A stretch of 64,000 bases of DNA from Apteryx mantelli (taxonomy: Eukaryota; Chordata; Aves; Apterygiformes; Apterygidae): assembly GCF_036417845.1 (NCBI RefSeq), contig NC_089978.1, forward strand, positions 135,712,288 through 135,776,287, in the 5' to 3' direction. The notes beneath the pieces were generated by a model. It was not told where the DNA came from. It made no database searches and was given only the letters and a program-made list of their open reading frames with translations. This document shows positions 13,701-26,420 of this stretch, piece after piece (position 1 is the first letter of the stretch; each line of letters opens with the position of its first letter). The translations under genes and the position numbers were made by a program.

Positions 13701-15954
13701 ATTAAGAAATTAAAACCAGTCAATTCACAATCAGTACAATAATTCTTTACATTGCCACAGAGATAGAGAGCAGCTAAATACCCTTATTGTTGGAAGTTTT
13801 TCATCTTCAAATGAGCATGAAGTTACAAGAGCCTCTTCTATTTAAGGGTTCATTTAACTCTTGTTTATTTAATAAAAATGTAATTTAAAATTGGGCTCAA
13901 CACTCTAACTGTTTCATGCAGGAACTGCTGTACTGGAGAACAACCTTGCACTCCACAGTAATAGTACTACCTAAATATTTTCAGAAGGCTTTCTAATTAT
14001 AGAACTGGATATTTAGGTCATTTTGATGTAAAAGAAAATTATCTGCTTAGCTCAGACCTAAATTTGAGAACACAAAATGTCATTGAGATTATTTTATGGA
14101 GCTAATGTTTAACTCAATTGATGACTTTAATCTTGTCCTGTAAAATGTAGAGAGAAATGTCCATCTTGTTGGGTGTTATCAAGACTGTATTACCATATTA
14201 TCTGAACAGCTTACATGTTTTAATGCATTCATCTTTTGATTTCCTGTGAAATGAGTAATGCCAACAGTCCAGAGAGATTCCCAAAGAACTTTCCCTTAAA
14301 AGTAAATTCCTGAATGCCTTAAGGCAAGTCACTTTGACCCAGAATTTTGATGTTATATAGGAAATCTGTCTGACTAGGCAACTGATCTCCTATCCTTTCA
14401 AATCCAGTCTAGAAACTGGCCTCAAATGTGGTGGGTTAGGTGTGAGATAGCAGAAGAAATAATCCGCTGTAGGAGGAGAACAGTAGATTCAGAGTACTGT
14501 TTTACTAGAATAACTGGTCTTTCTCCCATCTGTCTGACCTCCAAGTTTCTAATAAACATGTTTCTTCATTTGAGAAGAGAAGATGAGGGAAAAGAAAAAG
14601 AAAAATTTACATCAAAATGAAAATAAGGAAAATCTTCTCTAACAGCCCCACAGGAGATGAATGTTCCCTCTAGACCATGGCTTGAACCACCCATATGACC
14701 ACAGATCAACAGGGAGTAGGGATGTGTATTTCCACTGGAGGTGAAGGGGGTTTACCCAATGATATTATGATCTGCAGTTACACCTGCAGAGATTAAAAAA
14801 TAAATGTTAAAAATATTATTTCAATTTTCCCTCCTTCATTTTGTAAGCATGAGGCAAGTGGATTTAGAGATAAAAGCAACACTAGTAAAACATCATAGTC
14901 CAAGACACAGAAAAACAAGCACTCCATGGTCTATTTGGCCTTAGTCTTGGGATCCATGTGAATATAGCTTTGATGCAGGTGGAGGGGGCCATGGATATAA
15001 AGGTCATCAACATCAGGCTTGGGGAAGGCATGACTTTCATGGGATGTTTATGTATAAGCAAGTGAAGTTCTGGTCTGCAGTCAATGGAGTAAAATCAGTA
15101 GTCAAGCTGTCTTTGGAATGGTGGGGCAACGCTTTGGCTCATACAGCTTTCACTTGAAGACCCCAAGAAGAGGGGAACAACATTGGTAGATGTGTGCCAA
15201 CAGAATAATGATGTGCTCCTGCTACAAACAGCAGACCTATGGGGTGCATTGCCAACTGCCAGTATTCATTCTGTCTTATCAAAACAATAAAGGACATTCT
15301 TCTGAAGTATTTTCTTTATGAATAGGAAGCTTGGAGGAATCTTAGAGTCTCCTGAGCTTTGTCCAGAGCTGTGTGTACGATTTATTTTTTGTTTGATAAA
15401 ACATATGACTCATTCCTGCAATCTTTTCCAGGATGTACTTAGGTTTGGGGAAAGTCAAGGGCAGTATGAGTTCTTTGGCTCCCATGCTGAAAGAAAGGTA
15501 TGCAGGCTCCATAATTTGAAGAACAACATTCGTGCCACATCAGTGAATCTCCAGAGCTCTTAAAATATTTCTAAATAGTGTTTTTCACTACTTTTGTAGA
15601 TTCTTCAAAACTGTGCGACTTCTGTTGCATGCAGAGGATTACTGGGAAGGCTGCAGTAAGGCAACCCAGAATATAAATGATGAAGATCAGGAATTCTTTC
15701 CATTTGGGAGACAAGGAGTGAGGGGGAGGGGGGAAAAGGGACAGTGGATCTTTGGGATACTGGACTGAAAGCGAAGGGAATCAGGATTGCCTGAGAAACA
15801 CATCAAAGTTTATGTGACAACATGGGCTACAGGTAGCCTGCCTGCTATGAGATATCTTGCTCATTTTTGGTCCTGACTCTGTTTTCCACTCTTTTGCTAC
15901 AACATCTTACTAGTATCATTCACCCAAAATGAGTTATTTTGTAGGTGTTGTAGA

Positions 15955-15972
15955 ATGCATTCTAGAATGCAT
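15955..15972. repeat. 18-bp perfect palindrome
   Basis: ATGCATTCTAGAATGCAT reads the same on both strands. A further ATGCA-containing segment follows (ACAATGCACTG). The element could be a dimeric protein-binding site, since ATGCAT resembles half of an octamer-type POU site, or a chance event. Confidence 0.75.
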
Positions 15973-16911
15973 ATCACAATGCACTGTAACGTGTTACTCC
16001 ACCTGTACCAGTATCATCAACTTTATACTATCCAGGGAATTATTCTAGTCCATGGGACTTCCTAAATCCATCTATCTGTTACTTTGCACAAGAGCTGCAT
16101 GAAGGACATAGAATGAGGCCAAAGAGATATTTGAAATCCTGGCCTAAATTTTGTGTTTTCCTACTGCCACAACAGAAAAGCAAGTGAATCAGGATTAAAA
16201 GATGTTTTGAAATTTCCATTTGTAGCTGGGAGTTCCTGATCAGCAGCCTTGGCAGGTACCTATGGTTGAAGTGAGCAGTGGAAGGTTAACTTCCTGAAAG
16301 TTGCTTCCCTGGCTCAAGGGGTTACAGTATATATGTGAAAGAGAAATGCTTCCCAGAAATGGGATAGGAAACCCTAACATGCTGTCACAAGGGGACTGAC
16401 CCACTCTATTACATACACCATATTCTTCAAAGCTTTTTCTTTATGTTGCCTGCTTAAGGCATAAATAGAAGACAACAGTCCTCACAATGGTGCTGCCAGA
16501 CACTGATGTACTGTGAAGGCTTAACCTTAAAAAATCTTAAAGATAAAGGAATAAGATAACATAGGATCAGAAGGGTTAAAGGCAGGCATACTGTTTCTTT
16601 CCATGAACTCAATGACTCCACTGTGTGAGAATACAGACGTGAAAAAATCCTGAAGGATGGAGAAATGGAAAACAGCTCTGATTTCTCATTAAAGACAGAG
16701 GAGTGGCTATGAGGAGTTGCAATGAAATAGAGAACAGCAATCTAGAAAAACTATTGACTCTTCAAAGCACCAATGACTCTTGGTGATCTAGATGTCCCCA
16801 TAGTGCTTACCAGGGACAGCAAGCTTATTACAGAAGACACCACTAAAAAATATTATCCCTTGGTAAGCATCTAAATGACTCTGAGCTTGGGCCTCATTTA
16901 CACTCATAAGA

Positions 16912-16935
16912 AAGTGTGTGTGTCTGTGAGTTTTT

Positions 16936-16975
<40 letters not shown>
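16912..16975 (+). repeat. (TG)n microsatellite
   Basis: An imperfect TG stretch (16912-16925) is followed by an uninterrupted GT run of about 19 units (16938-16975). Alternating purine-pyrimidine tracts of this length can adopt Z-DNA. Read on the minus strand this run produces a spurious His/Thr-repeat open frame. Confidence 0.95.
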
Positions 16976-16977
<2 letters not shown>

Positions 16978-17404
16978 ATGCATATGAATTTGCTTTCAGC
17001 TTCCATCCTAATTCTTTCCTTTCAGTACCTGTGAAAGGTGGATGTTAGTCAGGTGTTAGGCTGTTAGGAATAATTTTGTAACTGGGTAGTGTCATATCAA
17101 AAGCTCTTTCTCATAATAGCTGCCTACTTTATTTAATAAATTGTTAAATTACTGTTGATAGTTTCAGGAGCTGTTCATGCTAGGTCATGTTAGTATTCAG
17201 ACCTCCAAGCTTCAAAGAAATACAAGAGAGTATGAGTCAAGCTTTTACTCTGAGGAAAAATATGAATGCTATAAAATGATAATGGATGAGTGGAACAGCA
17301 ACTACAACAAAAAAAAATGCATTTGCTAAAGCCAATAAATTAGCAGTTACAGCTGTGAAGTCAACTTTGAAGGTATTTGTGGGAAGAAAGAAAGAATAGA
17401 ATTT

Positions 17405-17446
17405 GTGTGTGTGTGTATGTGTGTGTGTGTGTGTGTTTGTGTGTAG
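17405..17446 (+). repeat. (TG)n microsatellite, interrupted
   Basis: A second GT repeat of about 42 bp with one TATG and one TTTG interruption, only about 430 bp from the first one. Confidence 0.95.
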
Positions 17447-17627
17447 ATATTGGAGGCTGCTGACTACTGCAATTAAAATAATGGCAAAAGACAAAAAGTA
17501 AAACCAGATTTTTGTTTTTTAAAATAAAGGCCACAGGAAAATAATATTTTGAATAAATATTCAAAAAAAATCTGCAAGCTTATTAGTGCTATATATAAGA
17601 ACTGCCTTTTTATTTACAGATACAGTT

Positions 17628-17680
17628 ATATATATATATATACAGTTATATTATATAGATAGATAGATAGATAGATAGAT
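17628..17680 (+). repeat. (TA)n plus (AGAT)n compound microsatellite
   Basis: ACAGTTATATATATATATA is followed by a second ACAGTTATA and then six units of AGAT (17657-17680). The repeated ACAGTTATA suggests growth by slippage or a local duplication. Confidence 0.93.
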
Positions 17681-20600
17681 ACAGAACTGCCTTGTCTCCT
17701 TTAAAAAAAAAAAACACAAAACTGACCAAAACTAAGAATTCTGTTTACACAGTACATCAGATTTAAGCACATCATCCTCAGCTACAGCCTTAAGTTTAGC
17801 CTCCAGATATTTCTGTTTTCATTTTCTCACTTGGCTTGATTGTCACTATGTCTGAAAGAGGGACAATCTCTTTTCTCACCTGCAGATAACTTCCCTCTCT
17901 ATTTTTTCAAACATTGCTGTCTTTATTTCTTTTCCCCAGGAAGAATCTGTTCAGACCTCTTTCCTTAAACCTAGACTTCTTATACTATATCTTATTTGTG
18001 TCTTCTTGCTTATACTGTAAAAATCTCTCAATAGACAATGCTCTGTACTGGTGAAATCTTCTGCAAATTTACCACATAGCATAAACATTTCTAAGGAGCT
18101 GTTAATATCATAGCAGAAAAGCTTAGCCAAAATTTACAAGCAAAATAGGGTAGAGATGAGGAAAGCATCGTCCAAATAAAATATGTCACAGCACCTCCAA
18201 TTTTATGCCTATATAGTGCTTTTATCCCAGAGTCACCAACTGGTTTGAGATGGTAAAACATATCAAATGAAAGGACATCATAACAGAGTATTCATTCATC
18301 TTATAGCTAAAACCATTTAGAGAATTGCAACGTTAAAGAAAAAGAGAAACTTTTTCTTTAAAAAAGAATGCATTTCTGCATAATTGCCTTCTCTCTGTAT
18401 GCAATTTCCTCAATAGCTTGAACAGAAGGAGCTTTGTAAGTATAAAACATTGCCTTGAAAACTTTGAGCATTTTCTTTTAACACCTGTCTCTTCTGTGAT
18501 ATCTGTTTGTAAAAAAAAAGTAAGAATGATCGCTCTTAGGACAGTGGATAAAAATTGTCAAAAGTCTTGGGCAATAGATCTACTATTCCCTGGATCCCAG
18601 AATGGGTTAGAGATATACTAGACAATAAACTGCTCAGTCGTGTTGCAACTGGGGCATTATGGGACGTGTGTTGCAGTAATTCTAGGCACTTGTTTACTGC
18701 AGTAAGCTTTTGTCTGAATAGTCAACAAGTAGAGTGCCAAGACAGTGGATGCTTCCAGTGTCCAGGTTCAGGAGAAGAAAAGTTCTTTTTTATAATGCTG
18801 GACATGCGCTCCTGAGTTCTACTTATATCTTAGTCTATAAGAACAAATTCTTTAGTCAATCCAGCCCAAATTCTTCCTCTGCATTTTATTTCCAGACCAG
18901 AGCAAGTAATATATAGTAGGATTTCAGCTAGGTGGATCATTTTTTTCTGGCAAAGTTATCTTGAGAATAACATTTTGTATTTCTATATTCAGAACCATGA
19001 AAAGATTTCAAAGTGCTTGAAATCTCCCTTATAAAATGGGACTTAGTTATTCATTTTAGCAATAGTCATATTTAAGGAACTTAAAAGAGGGCTTGTTTAA
19101 AATTCCCACAGTTTGGCGGGAGCTTAGTTCATGAGTTTATCAAATTAGGCACAGAAAAACTGAAGATCCCTGAGTACTGAATATAAACATTGTCCAAAGT
19201 TTCAGGAGAGACTACTATTAGACCGCAACATACAAAATTTCTGTTCTCTTTGCCTTGGTATATTCCAACCACAGAACCGGCTTCCTTTCATGACCTTCCA
19301 GGACAATGTCTTGTGGCCCAGCTTTACTGAGATCTTTAATTTGTTTCTCTGTAGACAGCTAATCTAGACTACACTATGGTTAACTAGCATACCCATTAGG
19401 AAAGGGAACATTTCTTGTACCACAGCATCTGACTTAACATAGCAATTTGATGCTTGATTTCCAGGAGCTGCAGGTGAGGGTGAGGTCTTTTAGTGGCAAT
19501 TTTCCATTCTGACAATGCATTGCTCCCTTCAGTCCATAAATCTCTGAGTACTTTACAACCCACTGTTATTCAAGCATTGTTCTTCCTGTTGGATGTATAG
19601 GTGAATTGAAGCGCTGGTGCTCACAGACACAAAAGAGGCTGTTGCCAAATCCTGGGTTAGAAATTAGCCCAGGCTTCCAGAATATAGAGCCCCATATACA
19701 CTGACTATCCTTAGTTGATTTGATGTAGCCTGTGCTTTTCTCTGAAGAACATTGGTGGTCCATTTGCTGAGAAATGGTGTCTAACGTAACCTCATTTTTT
19801 TCATGTTGGTGCTACTATTTTGTTTTTAGCACTGGAGATCTGGTGCCAAGCTGTGAGTCATGGACACTTTGGCCAGATTTTTTTTAACTGAATCTCCAAT
19901 GGGCACTTAATCTCAACACCTTCAACAGTCACTTTTTTCATTTTCAGCTCCTTAGTTCAAGAAGTTATTGTTCCATGCAAGAACATTCTAAACCTTTTCT
20001 TGTATAGAAAACAACTCTCTGACCACATGCAAACTTAAAGGTACTACTGTCTTCTCTATGGTGGATATAATATGGCCAGACTCATAATTTTCTAGTCCAA
20101 AAGTTCAGGCACCAGCTCTATGATGCTAATGATACACAGATGAGTGGATGTGTTTCCATCTGGTAAAAGGTAAAACATTGACATAAGCCACTTGAATATG
20201 CCAGTACTATACAACTGAGTTATATAGAAGCTGAGATTCCTTTAAAGGGGGTGAAAGACTTTTCTTTGCACAGGGCCAGATTCAAACACAGTTTGAGGAC
20301 AGGAAAGGAGGAACATACACAAATTTAGAGTTATCTGATAATAAATTGGAAAATTTTATGTTGCAGACCGTATCTTTATGTTGGTTTGTGTATATTAAAC
20401 CTTATCTTCAATTACACAGGAAGTCAAGTAACTGGTACAGATGTGAAGGAAGGATTCCACTGCTTGTTAGTGGTTAAACCAGATAATAATATTAAAATAA
20501 CTTTTTGTGGGCCATATTTTTACATGAACAATGTAGGAAGGTTGAGCATGCCAAATGCTGTGTCTTGGTACTCCCATTTTATGGCAAGAACTCACAGTGA

Positions 20601-22610
20601 AGCTAAAAGTTCTTTTTGATCTCCCAGGCAAGCTGGAATGAGTCTAAGCTTCACAGTAGGGGGATGGAAGAGATGCACTTCATGTTAGGTCCCTGGCCCA
20701 ACACAGGTTCACATCCTGGCTGCATCCAAACATTATGTCACATTGTAGTCAGGGTGTGCGGATAGGGATCAGGACTGTGGAGCACACCTTGAAGCATACC
20801 TGGTTTCTAGTGTGGGTGAAGTCACTGATGCTGAAGAAAAGAAGGATCTTATAGTGCTGAGGCAAAGTGTATACCAGGGAAAAGGTGAAGATAAAAGTGT
20901 TTATGGGAAGAAATCCGTAGATGTAAATCCCACTTGCAGGTTCCTATAAATCATCAGATTCGGGACCAAGACTGCCAGCTCTGTGTAATGTTAGCTTCAA
21001 TTTAGCAGGCAGCTCAGCTTAGGGCAATTGTCTCTTTCATACCTCAAGCAGATCTTTCTCTGTTCAGAGCAGTGATGATATAACCTAACAATGCATTCAG
21101 TGGATTTTGTTTCCTCCAATAGCCCCTTTGTAATTGCCCTGTCTAAGGCATCTTTTTTCAGAAAACAGATGTAATCGAAGAACACAATAAAATGCTTTTC
21201 CTTCATTCCTTATATACAGATTATGTTAGGGTTTGTGCATGTGAGTGTATTCAGAGGTTGTTTTCAAAGCTGAGAGGTATGTTAGGTTTTTTTTTTTTTT
21301 TTTTTTTAAGTGCAGAAAGATGAAGAATTTCACTGTACAAAACTACATAGCCATAAAAGCTATATATACTGTGGGCCAGGAAGGGTCACTGAGTTTGATT
21401 CTTCACTATCAGAAGACCATGTTTCTGTATAAACTCTTCATAAACTTAGCAAGCTTTAAAGAAATCACACACATAGTAAAAAGTGAAGAAATCTCATAAA
21501 CCAATGCAAGACAATAAAAAACATGTTCACCAAACAATTATAATGGAAAAATCAGATGAATGCCTGGCCAGGGAACATAGGCATATTTCCACACACAAGG
21601 TCATCTGCATGATTCCAGCTAAAACTACTCAGAAGTCCATTTCTGATATCAGGTGGTTAATTTCCTTTAACTTTCATGATGTAAATATTAGGCAGCTGCT
21701 TTGTGTCAGGTTTTCTCAAAGGTCAACAGTGGGAGACTGTCCGCTCCAGATGGGAACTCATCCTGGCTTGGAAACCTCTCTCTCTCAATTACAGAGGGAA
21801 CTTAATGATTATCAGACTTCTTAATATTTATACGTCTACCATTTATATTAAATGTATACCTCTGTACTGTATCAAGATCTAATAAGTTGATCTTCTAGGA
21901 AGTTTCTTTATTACCCATGTGCTTAGTGGGATTTTGCTATGATAAGATACTTGTTAGCTTTTAAAAAAAGCATGGGAGGCTACTCTAACAGTAACTGCAG
22001 GTTAATGATTACTTAAGACTTCTGAAAGTAGCTACAATTAGTGATTTACATTTGAACTTTGATTCCTCTGTAAGTGATTGACTTTTTAACAATCATTTCA
22101 CCAACTTGGGAGCTTTTCATATTTGCAGATAAAAATCTAAACATCTATTACAGGTTGACAGCTGCATTTGAACCAGAAATACAATAGCATTGAGAGACTG
22201 GGTGAAATTTCAAATTTCATGTTTTGCCTTTCAATTGCCATATAAGGGAAGTTTATAGTAATTCCACTTTATAGCTGGAAGTGCAAAACCACTAAACAGA
22301 TATCACTGCCTTCTTTGGGAGATTATACTGAAAAAGTCCATTTATTTGATGACTGATGTTCACATTTAATTTATAATTGTAGAAAACACAAGGAAGTCAA
22401 CTTTATTGCCTGGCTGATTATCACTTTAGAGAAATACCTTCTTCTTCCAGTTCAATAGCCTGATTTGCAACACGAGCTGAGTGCTTCCAAATCTCAAAGT
22501 TAGTGCCACTTTTCAATCAGAAATCCAGACCAGATTTGTAACATGCCAAGGAGGTGTACTGGAAATGGCTGAACACATTCCAGCTCTACTCTAATGCAGA
22601 ATGTTATTCT
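17681..22610. other. Gene-free stretch
   Basis: I find no recognisable gene or large mobile element. A 21-T run is listed separately. Open frames up to 113 codons (21483-21824 plus) have no family character. Confidence 0.55.
21287..21307 (+). repeat. Poly-T tract
   Basis: An uninterrupted run of 21 T. It could be the poly-A tail of a very decayed retrocopy on the minus strand, but no recognisable body is seen to its left, so a simple homopolymer is the safer call. Confidence 0.9.
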
Positions 22611-22638
22611 GGGGGGGGGTGGGGGTGGGAGGGGTGGG
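22611..22638 (+). repeat. G-rich tract with G-quadruplex potential
   Basis: Five G-runs of three or more (9, 5, 3, 4 and 3 G) are separated by single T or A bases. This fits the canonical four-run quadruplex rule with one-base loops, the most stable class. It stands alone in AT-rich sequence with no promoter features beside it. Confidence 0.85.
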
Positions 22639-24947
22639 TATGAGGCTCATATTCTCAATGAATAGCTGCCTTCCAAGTAAGACCCAAGCTTAAAATATTG
22701 CAAATATCCCCTCTCTAAAGCGTAAGTGGGAGACTGTACTTATATTGACTTCCAGGATGATTTCTTATTTTTATTCTTGTTTCTTAACTTATTTCTTCAG
22801 ATTTTTTTGGTTGCTTGCTTCTAAATTTTTCTGGGCTGTGTCTTCACTACTGCTTACTCACTGAATGCTTTCCTCATTCTGAAGGGACTTTCCTTTCTTT
22901 CTGCCCATCAAAATCCTTCCATTGCCTATGTGTTTTTCATTAGCTCAGCTTGCTCTCTTCATCCACAACTTGCTATTAGATTTTACTTTAGCTTGTTCTT
23001 CCCATCCTCTACTTCAGAGTAGCAGGGCTTGCAAAGGTAACTAGCCTTATTAATGTGGTTAGCACTTCATATTTTTGAGAACCTGATGATAGAGCATCCA
23101 GTGACGTTGTTCTGCCTGTTCAATATGATAGCTAGAGGTAGTTGAATTCCCGAGGAAAGGATTTGTGAATAAACATCACATACCTCACTTCATTGTTATT
23201 CCTGGAATTCTGTTTTCAGTTAAGAAGATTTTTATACTCACACATCTTTGTAATTTCTTAAATTTCTCTAATTATTAGGGTTTGAAAAGTTGCATCAAAA
23301 AAGGTTCATCTTTTTAGGGTATTTGTTATATCAATGTTTAAAAAAATTCAGTAATCCAGTCAGGCAGCAGAGCCATTATTATATGAATTTGAAGATTCAT
23401 CACAATAGATAATTATATTTGTTTTGTTTGCTACCATGTAAAATCATTGTATCAGAGTGTGAGAGTTGTCACAGTGCACTGATGCTCTATATTACTGTTT
23501 TAGTACCTAGCATGTTTTGCAACATTTTATTTTATATCATGACTGAATTTGGAAAACAAGAAACAAGTTGCTTGCCTCTTAGCCTACAGGCTGAAATTGT
23601 AAAGTTGACAGTTATAGACCAAGATATTTTTAATTTTCAGCTAAGAAAATTGAACCATGAGAGAACTATAAAAGAGATGGTCCTGGGAAGGCTCCATATT
23701 TAGGGATCACTTCCCAGAGCCGAGTTACATTTTGAAAGGCTGAATAAGAAAATAATAAAATCAGTATCCCCAAATATCAGTTTTTCTCTCTGGACTGCAT
23801 TTTTATGGAGAGAAGGGAAGGAATGCCTGGTGGAATGAATTCTCACCTTAAGTTAGCTAACTAAGGATAAAGTCCTAATTGAGAGGAGACTTTTGTTAGG
23901 GTTAGTTAGTGTTAGAAGGTAGTACTGTAACTGACTTAGGCTTAACTTGCCTTTCTAACTCTCATGCAAACTGTAACCTCCACAAAATTATATATTCCCT
24001 GTTCTTCCTACTCCCCATCCCCCCTGCAATAGTTCTTACCATCAGCCCAGAAAATTGGTATGTAATTAATCCATATGTTTTGAGTGCCTTGCACAATAAC
24101 TCAGCATTTCATAGCATCTCTTGCCTACAGAGAAGTTACAGTTGCTGGTGCCATAAAAGTAATTTACCATAGTGGTATCTGAGATTGTCGTTGAAGGTTG
24201 GGAGCTAATTGGTAACACTAGGACAAATTAAATTTAGTATTATTGTTCTCATTCTGTATGTGATGAAATTGAGATATAGAGAATGACTTGCACAAAGAAA
24301 TAGAAGTATTTGGCAGCACAGCTGCTGTTCTATCAATGTTAAACACATTAGTATAACACCTGAGATAAATATAGTGCATTGCGTAGTAAGTAAAAGAAAC
24401 ATCTTTTCCTCCCTCTCATCCTCTCTTATGTAAATAATATGTACTGGGTGGGCTCAAGTCAACTTCAATTCTTTTTACATATTATAGTAATACTAATTGT
24501 ATTGGATATAGAGACACACTAGAAGTTTGAGCATTTAAATCCAAACTCTAATATGAAGTACCTTGCCATGCAAATCAAAATCATCTAAAATCTGGAGAAA
24601 AAAGGGTCCATTTCAAATTTTAAGGACAAGAGCCTATCAGCATTCAAGTAATTGAAATATTTATTTGAAAACACTGGAAAAGTATTTTGATATTCCAGAA
24701 TATTTTTCCCCAAACTTAAGCAAAATCAGTCAAACAGTCTCTTAAGCATTTGTCGCATAATCTTTTTGTTTGGACAGAATCCCATTTTCCTCTCTGTATG
24801 TGTTGGAATAACCTTACTTAAAAGAATAATTCTCAGTTTGATGTCGTAAAATGTGCTTCAGCTCCCATCACTGGTCTCTAGAAATTCCCCATTAGTATGT
24901 GCACCAATCTGCTGCTAAGGCTGTGGCACCGAAAATATGCTCTCTTT

Positions 24948-24961
24948 GTGCCCTCTCGTGG
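24948..24961 (-). promoter_or_regulatory. CTCF-like binding site (candidate)
   Basis: On the minus strand the sequence is CCACGAGAGGGCAC, which fits 13 of 14 positions of the consensus CCASYAGRKGGCRS; only position 5 differs. CTCF sites mark chromatin loop anchors and insulators. One hit by eye in 64 kb can occur by chance, so this is a candidate only. Confidence 0.35.
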
Positions 24962-25136
24962 ATAAGTCTGTCCTTTGATGTGGTGGCTGCTGAACTGCAA
25001 GGAAAGCAATTCTGTCTGTCTGCTCTATCTGATTTGTTTTTTCCAGATGAAGATAATGGGCCAGTTGTTTCAAAGTCAAATGGTTGATAGGAAGTGAGAG
25101 AGAGTTTGTCTCGGGAAGGCAATACAGGATTTTACA

Positions 25137-25149
25137 CCCCCCCCCCCCC
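25137..25149 (+). repeat. Poly-C tract (13 C)
   Basis: An uninterrupted C-run ending in CCG. The length may be unreliable, since such runs are difficult to sequence. Confidence 0.9.
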
Positions 25150-25453
25150 GACCTTCTCCCTGTCAAAAGCCAAATCCTTGATATTAAGCCACTTTTGAAA
25201 AGACTATTCACCAGCTAAGAGAACTGGAACAAATGCTGTTCGTCTGGTATTTCTGAACAAGTGTTTGTGGGAGTACAAGCATTATTAGCTGCCCTTAATG
25301 GAAAGGAAAGGTTGTTCACAACCATCAGCAGGGCAGTTATGTGTTAAGTAGCTTGCTGGTATGAACACCTGTCCCCATCTTACTCGAACCCACTTACAAA
25401 AAACCCTCATGTGAGAAGGAAGGAGGCAGTTATACAGATTGAGCACATATATT

Positions 25454-25468
25454 CCCCCCCCCCCCCCC
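25454..25468 (+). repeat. Poly-C tract (15 C)
   Basis: An uninterrupted C-run about 300 bp from the previous one, followed by a short CA-rich segment. Confidence 0.9.
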
Positions 25469-26420
25469 AAATGCACACACACCTTAATGCCATTCATCTG
25501 TTCACACAAAGGTAGCTCTATCATACTGATTGACCCTGATGCTAGGAGGAAATAGAGGTTTATGGTCCTGGCCATTAAAGTTCTCACACCTGTCCATATA
25601 ACTCCCCTCCCTCCAGAATTCCTTTAAAAGAAAGCAGCTGTCATCTGTCAGGCTGGTGAAATTCCCTGAGTTCATGGGGTTTAGACTCACACAGTTTGGT
25701 AGTCAGGCTGCCCTGAGCGACCAGGATCAGGCCAGCCTGCCAAACCTGCAGCAGTTTTATAATCATTCCAACCCATGCTTCAATGCCTTATGGGTCACAC
25801 TGAGTTTTCTTTGATTTCTGGTCATGATTAGAGAATTAGGCTGCCCTCCATGGTTTATGGGGACAGCTGGACCATATTGTGGCTTTGCTATCTCTGTTTA
25901 ACATAGACATGTCACCTAACTCATCCTCACATACCTCTTTTAGGTTGGTGTGCTTTTTACGTCCATGACCTCATTTGGCTGGGTAGCATAGGAGAGAAGA
26001 AATGACTACCTGATTCCTAGGCCCTCAGTTTTTTTGTTGCCAATCTAGCATGACCAAATTTTCATCCAGGGATAGCAAGTTCCTGCAAGGATAATGTTGT
26101 TGATATAAAGAAGGTCTGTATTAAAGGGAGCTTATGGAGAAAAGGCAAATGAGTCCTTTTCAGTCCCTTTGCTGCTATGCTTTTGGTTTGATGACTCACA
26201 GAGGGGGAAAAGAATAGGTCAGGATAGCTGTAAGGCTTAGGTAGCTGTTTTCCAGAACTAGGTTTAAAGCAGATGCATGTGGACTTGTTTGTGGTGGAAA
26301 GGGGCTCTAGAGAGAAGTTTGTGCCTGGAACTTAAAGCAAAAATGCTTCAAAGCAAACTTTTCCATTTGTTCCTCCTTCACTATTATTCTTCTCTCTTCT
26401 GCAGGCAGGGATAAAATATA

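Larger units (their letters stand above)
4391..16911. other. Long gene-free stretch
   Basis: About 12.5 kb in which I recognise no exon, RNA gene or large mobile element. It holds a short ACAA repeat (7771-7799) and an 18-bp palindrome (15955-15972), listed separately. Open frames reach about 130 codons (7598-7999 plus) but are of simple composition and resemble no family. AT-rich runs occur around 12240-12310. Diverged repeats too old to see by eye may be present. Confidence 0.55.

Noticed and set aside
16788-17564. His/Thr-repeat open frames on the minus strand (16788-17006, 17237-17494, 17361-17564)
   Set aside because: They are translations of (TG)n microsatellites and carry no domain.
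22430-22510. Short exon-like minus-strand reading (FEIWKHSARVANQAIELEEE)
   Set aside because: Protein-like look but only about 20 residues, no good acceptor, and a weak GTATTT donor; chance is the better explanation.
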